Shown here: positions 60,717 through 64,000 of the stretch, piece after piece | How the letters are laid out: every line of letters begins with the position of its first letter | Position numbering within the stretch: position 1 is the first letter of the stretch | From: Amycolatopsis palatopharyngis | Lineage (GTDB): Bacteria > Actinomycetota > Actinomycetes > Mycobacteriales > Pseudonocardiaceae | NCBI RefSeq assembly: GCF_003385185.1 | Contig: NZ_PQHZ01000030.1 | Coordinates: 1 to 64,000, forward strand | DNA length: 64,000 nucleotides | Direction of reading: 5' to 3' | Program-made: the position numbers and the translations under genes | The notes under the pieces: model-generated | Database searches by the model: none | What the model was told of the DNA's origin: nothing | What the model saw: only the letters and a program-made list of their open reading frames with translations

Positions 60717-61579
60717 TGTTCCTCCCCGCGACCCAATGAGCGAGAGCAGTACATAACGGCCGGGTAGGTGCCGAGAAACGCCCAGACGAACCGGTTGAGC
60801 CCCATGACGGCCGCATTGCTGACGTGGAATCCGGCACCGACCCCGAGCAGTGCGCGGGCGACCGGTCGCGGCGCCACCAGTACCAGTGGAAAGAGCAGCT
60901 CGCCCGTGATGGTGACCTGCCCGAGCACGCGGGCGAGTTTCGGCCGGTCCCGGAGGAAGGAGAAGACTCGCTTGTGGCCAAACATTCTCGTGCGGAAGAT
61001 GTCCCGCACCGCGGTGCCATCCCGCCAGACCGGTGAGATGAGTTTGGCTGCACCGGCGATTCCGTAGGAGAGGCACGACTGTGCCGCGATGAACCACAGG
61101 CATGCCTGCTTCGCCTGCGGGTCCGAACCGAACATCCGGCCGAGCGCGAGGGTGGTCAGCGAAATCGTCAGCACGGTCTCGGAACCATCGGAGCCATAAG
61201 GACTCCTCGCGTGCACAGCGAAGTTGGTCCCGGCGAGGTAGGTCACGGCGGCCGTCTTACTCCGCGCACTGGCGTTCGGGTTGATCAGTGTCCCGGCCGC
61301 GAGAACGCGCATACCGAACAAGGCCTGAATTCCCGGCTTGTCGAAGATCGCTCCCAGCGCCTTCTCCGGCTTTCCCGTCATCCAGCGGTACCGGGTCCTT
61401 GCCGTGTCCCAGCTGAGCAGTTCGCCCCGGTCGAAGTCACGGGATGACGCCAGATACTCCAGTGAGGACACCGCCGCACCCAGCCCGGTCAGTTGCTCCA
61501 CCCTGGTCAGTGCCCGGTCCTGCTCAGCACGATCCACGGGCGAGGCGAACCGCTTCTCCAGGAATTCAGTAATGGACAC
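60713..61579 (-). CDS. HTTM-domain membrane protein (SdpB/VKGC-like), copy 2
   Basis: 288 residues from a GTG, with about five or six helices. The shared block FIAAQSCLSYGIAGAAKL, then SPVWRDGTAV and IFRTRMFG, matches copy 1, as do GFHVSNAAVMGLNRF and TYPAV near the C-terminus. Both copies begin with a RVEQLTxxGA stretch. It follows precursor 2 and its hairpin directly, as the first enzyme gene of the operon, which supports a role in acting on that peptide. Confidence 0.75.
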   Translation of the reverse strand: MSITEFLEKRFASPVDRAEQDRALTRVEQLTGLGAAVSSLEYLASSRDFDRGELLSWDTARTRYRWMTGKPEKALGAIFDKPGIQALFGMRVLAAGTLINPNASARSKTAAVTYLAGTNFAVHARSPYGSDGSETVLTISLTTLALGRMFGSDPQAKQACLWFIAAQSCLSYGIAGAAKLISPVWRDGTAVRDIFRTRMFGHKRVFSFLRDRPKLARVLGQVTITGELLFPLVLVAPRPVARALLGVGAGFHVSNAAVMGLNRFVWAFLGTYPAVMYCSRSLGRGEEQ

Positions 61580-61703
61580 GCGACACCATTTCCTGTCTCA
61601 CAAGGCGTCTGGGAACGCAACTGTGTCTGGCCGAATTGATGTGTCGAAGCTGCCAGTCGCCCGGGCGCGCAAGTACTTCGCCGAGCACTGGGGAGCGTTT
61701 CGG

Positions 61704-61747
61704 GAAACCGTGGCGCCACGGAATTTCTCCGTGACGCCACGGGTTTC
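61704..61747 (-). terminator. Hairpin after precursor gene 2
   Basis: GAAACCGTGGCG (61704-61715) pairs with CGCCACGGGTTTC (61735-61747) with one bulged G. An inner stem of CACGGA/TCCGTG extends it. It begins 5 nt beyond the precursor stop and precedes HTTM-2, the same arrangement as after precursor 1. Confidence 0.8.
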
Positions 61748-61752
61748 ACCAA

Positions 61753-62013
61753 TCAGCTGATGCTGGCGACGCGCATCCCAAGCAGCTCGTCCACGGAGCC
61801 GTAGCTGGGCACCGGACCGGTGGGCGACACCTCGTCGGCGTGGTGGTCCTCCACCGCGTCGGAAATCAGCCCCAGGGTGAAGACGACACCGGCCCCCGCC
61901 GCGTAGCCCGCGTAGGCGGGCGTGGCGAGGACGGGACCCACGGCGGAGGTGACCTGCAGCGGGTTCAGCACACCGTCCACGTTCTGGTTGGCGAACGCCT
62001 CGACATTGCTCAT
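61753..62013 (-). CDS. Putative RiPP-type precursor peptide 2 (86 aa)
   Basis: 86 residues from the ATG at 62013 with TAGGAG upstream. The leader-like start MSNVEAFANQNVDGVL contains a FAN...VL pattern that recalls the cypemycin leader (FANTVL, from memory). PVLATPAYAGYAAGAG follows at about 27-42, then a hydrophobic stretch, an acidic segment with DHH, and the C-terminal SVDELLGMRVASIS. There is no Cys or Trp. Precursor 1 has the same length and motif order. The mature product boundary is not predictable. Confidence 0.68.
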   Translation of the reverse strand: MSNVEAFANQNVDGVLNPLQVTSAVGPVLATPAYAGYAAGAGVVFTLGLISDAVEDHHADEVSPTGPVPSYGSVDELLGMRVASIS

Positions 62014-62160
62014 TGTTTTCTCCTAATACTGAGGTTGCCTTGCCCGACCAAAGCTAGGCCGGAACGCGGGCGCGCTCATCCACCAGACTAACGATATGGC
62101 GAGGTAAATCGACTCATCATCCTGATTCTTCATGCCTCTTCTGTCTTGTTTGGACTTTCG

Positions 62161-62183
62161 CCGGACACTGGATGGGGGTCCGG
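62161..62183 (-). terminator. Weak hairpin after ACAD-1
   Basis: CCGGAC (62161-62166) and GTCCGG (62178-62183) form a 6-bp stem 7 nt past the stop codon. The remaining gap to 62013 should contain the promoter of the precursor-2 operon. Confidence 0.4.
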
Positions 62184-62189
62184 CACAGC

Positions 62190-63287
62190 TCAGAGCACCA
62201 TGGGTGAGACATAGCTGCCGAACTGCGCTCGCGCCATATCGCGTTCACTCGCCTCGCCGAACAACTGCTGCTGCGCCAGCGCCTCGCTGTCGCGCCAGCG
62301 ACTCTCCAGTGGATGGCCGGTGTAGAGCGCGGTGCCGCCCGCTTTGGCGAACGCGAACCGTACGGCCGCCAGCGCGCTGTCCTGCGCGTGGAACTGCGCG
62401 GCTGCCAGCATCACGCGACTGCCGCGCGAGATCGTGGGCAGCGCGGCAGGCAGCCTTGGCAGTCGCCGTGTCTCTGCCAGCAACAGCTCCCGTGCCGCCC
62501 GAAAGGCGGACACGGTGCGGTTGAGCTCTTGTTGCAGCAGCGGTTGCTCCGCCATCCGTTCGACCGAACCCAATCTGGAGCGGTGCCGCGCAGTGGAGGT
62601 GAACTCGTACAGTGCGCGACGGGCGAGGCCGAGAGCCACAGCCGCCGCGGCCTGCCGGGCCGCGAGCGCGACCGGAAGTGTCGCCGAGCCGGTCGCCCGG
62701 GACGGACCGAACGGGTCGAACACATTGGCCGTGGCGACCTGTACCCCTTCGAGCAGCACCGCGCGGCACTCAGCGGCATCGAAACCGAGTGGCTCGATAT
62801 CGATCGACGTCCGCACCTCTTCGGCCGGTAGCAACACAACTGCCGGGCCTTCTCGTGATCGGACGAACAGTGCGAACCAGTCGGCTGACACAGCTCCGGG
62901 AACCGCGGGCCAGTGGCCCGAGATCCGGTAGCAGGAGGATTCCCGCCGCAGTGTTCCGGCGATACCGGCGGTTCCGGTGACGAACGCATCCGATGGGATC
63001 TTTTTCCGGATCTCCGGCGCGGCCCAGTGCAGCACCCCCGAGTACTGCGCCGCGGCGAGCAGCCAGCCTGCGGATCCGTTGGCCTCGGCGAGCGCCTCGC
63101 ACGCGTGCAGCACGGCTTCCGGATCGGCCGCCGGGCCGGCGGGTGAGGACATACCGAGCAGGCCGGCCGCCCGTAGTCTTGGCACGAGTTCGGTTCCGCT
63201 GTCGAGATCGCGGGCAACGGCTCGGGCCGCCGAGACGACATCGCCTGCCACGCCCTCCCGCTCGTCCCTTTCGGCGACGACGGTCAT
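62190..63287 (-). CDS. Acyl-CoA dehydrogenase-fold flavoprotein 1
   Basis: 365 residues from the ATG at 63287, for which AAGGAGGTGA lies at good spacing; a GTG at 63299 overlaps that site and is less likely. The ACAD layout is visible: an N-terminal helical domain with ANGSAGWLLAAAQYS, a middle beta domain, and a C-terminal helical domain (residues ~205-360). The usual catalytic Glu of true acyl-CoA dehydrogenases is not evident, so this may be a flavin-dependent hydroxylase of the HsaA type or a desaturase acting on peptide residues. Confidence 0.75.
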   Translation of the reverse strand: MTVVAERDEREGVAGDVVSAARAVARDLDSGTELVPRLRAAGLLGMSSPAGPAADPEAVLHACEALAEANGSAGWLLAAAQYSGVLHWAAPEIRKKIPSDAFVTGTAGIAGTLRRESSCYRISGHWPAVPGAVSADWFALFVRSREGPAVVLLPAEEVRTSIDIEPLGFDAAECRAVLLEGVQVATANVFDPFGPSRATGSATLPVALAARQAAAAVALGLARRALYEFTSTARHRSRLGSVERMAEQPLLQQELNRTVSAFRAARELLLAETRRLPRLPAALPTISRGSRVMLAAAQFHAQDSALAAVRFAFAKAGGTALYTGHPLESRWRDSEALAQQQLFGEASERDMARAQFGSYVSPMVL

Positions 63288-63291
63288 CGAT

Positions 63292-64000
63292 TCACTCACC
63301 TCCTTCGGTCACACTTGCCGCGTTCGTACCGACGAATCTGCGGGCGTTGCGCTCGTAGACGTCGTCACTGAACGCGAGGTGCTGGCCGGTCGCGTAGATG
63401 TCTCTCAGACAACGCCGAAGCACGTCCTGTTCGGGCTCGGTTACAGCCGGACCGGCCAGTCTCACCGCACGTTCGACGATGTTCTTCGCCGTGTCGACCA
63501 GGTGCCGGAGCACCAGAGCGAGCCGCGCCTCGCAGCGAGCAGTAAGGCATTCCTTGTCCCCGAGCTCTTCCCAGTAATCGTCCACAGTGTTCAGAACCTG
63601 GCAACGGATCGCGTCGAGCCGCGTCTCGAGCCGAGCCAGGTCGATCTCGATCTCGCGTACCGGTAGGGCGGCATCGCCCGCGGCCGCGAGAGCGGTGAGT
63701 TCGTCGAGGGCGCGGCGAGCGACACCGAGTGGATGCCCGGCCAGCAGCACGCCCTGGATGTTGTACGGGCTCAACCGGTGCAGCGGATCGGCGAAGTTCG
63801 ACCGCCCGGAGAACAGCGGAGCGAGCCTCTCCGCGGGAACGGTCACATCGGTCAGCACCAGGTCGTGACTGCCCGTTCCCGCGAGGCCCGCGACATCCCA
63901 GGTGCCGAGCACCGTTGCCTCGGTCCAGGGGACGAACGCAAGCATGGGTGCCAGGTTCCCATCGTCATCCGGAACTGTGACTCCGCCCATCAACCAGTCC
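63292..64000 (-). CDS. Acyl-CoA dehydrogenase-fold flavoprotein 2 (5' end outside the window)
   Basis: The visible 235 residues or so are the C-terminal part. They start in the middle beta domain (MGGVTVPDDDGN, then TWDVAGLAGTGSHDLVL, the substrate-loop motif TGSHDL found in HsaA-like monooxygenases) and include the helical C-terminal domain. The stop overlaps the region upstream of the ACAD-1 start, and the two are clearly one operon. The reading frame stays open to the window edge. Confidence 0.72.
   Translation of the reverse strand, partial: DWLMGGVTVPDDDGNLAPMLAFVPWTEATVLGTWDVAGLAGTGSHDLVLTDVTVPAERLAPLFSGRSNFADPLHRLSPYNIQGVLLAGHPLGVARRALDELTALAAAGDAALPVREIEIDLARLETRLDAIRCQVLNTVDDYWEELGDKECLTARCEARLALVLRHLVDTAKNIVERAVRLAGPAVTEPEQDVLRRCLRDIYATGQHLAFSDDVYERNARRFVGTNAASVTEGGE

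Noticed and set aside
55717..62013. Lanthipeptide assignment for the two small peptides
   Set aside because: Neither peptide has Cys, and no lanthionine dehydratase or cyclase gene is present in the window.

Overview
The window is high-GC DNA with short intergenic gaps, many GTG starts and frequent ATGA/GTGA gene overlaps, which fits an actinomycete. The left half keeps the order of the Mycobacterium tuberculosis Rv1002c-Rv1019 block (recalled from memory): pmt, rsmI, pabB, metG, tatD, rpfB, rsmA, ispE, a pks16-like acyl-AMP ligase, pth, rplY, prs, glmU and a tetR. With the gene content, this suggests a member of the Pseudonocardiaceae (Amycolatopsis/Saccharomonospora type). That assignment is inference.

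Layout. 0-3.3 kb: a secreted thioredoxin lipoprotein with a CcdA-like reductant transporter, then a TetR/acyl desaturase pair. 3.5-12.5 kb: tRNA-Gln, a GGDEF protein, glmU-prs, rplY-pth, two tandem DivIVA-motif proteins and the acyl-AMP ligase. 12.5-22.5 kb: ABC-F, an ASCH protein, ispE, an orphan MetN-like ATPase, rsmA, rpfB, tatD and metG. 22.8-31.7 kb: a degenerate GH25-like protein, a DUF4185 protein, an XRE regulator, pabB, a quinone oxidoreductase with a divergent TetR, rsmI and pmt. 31.8-44.6 kb: a GH64 beta-1,3-glucanase and a GH20 hexosaminidase, both preceded by DasR-like sites, plus a membrane Ser/Thr kinase, a PrpE-like synthetase, an aldehyde dehydrogenase/DUF779 unit with a divergent GAF activator, an MFS transporter and an SGNH hydrolase.

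45.3-64 kb (running off the right edge) looks like an undescribed peptide-type (RiPP-like) biosynthetic cluster. It has two paralogous putative precursors of exactly 86 residues, each followed by a strong hairpin. It also has two copies of a module made of an HTTM (SdpB/VKGC-like) membrane protein, an alpha/beta hydrolase and an SdpA-like protein. Other members are an MsbA-type exporter, a flavoprotein with halogenase-like motifs, two acyl-CoA-dehydrogenase-fold enzymes, a methyltransferase, a GT1 glycosyltransferase, a 56-residue two-helix membrane protein, two paralogous LuxR regulators, and a DrrAB-like ABC exporter with a DesKR-like two-component system. Nearly all junctions overlap by 1-16 nt, which indicates tightly coupled operons. 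The set recalls both the Sdp toxin-maturation system and linaridin-type RiPP clusters without matching either.

A second notable signal is a family of eleven intergenic palindromes with the core CTTTCCCGGGAAAG (one copy has CTTTCCCAGGAAAG). They occur in four groups across the first 40 kb and are absent from the peptide cluster.
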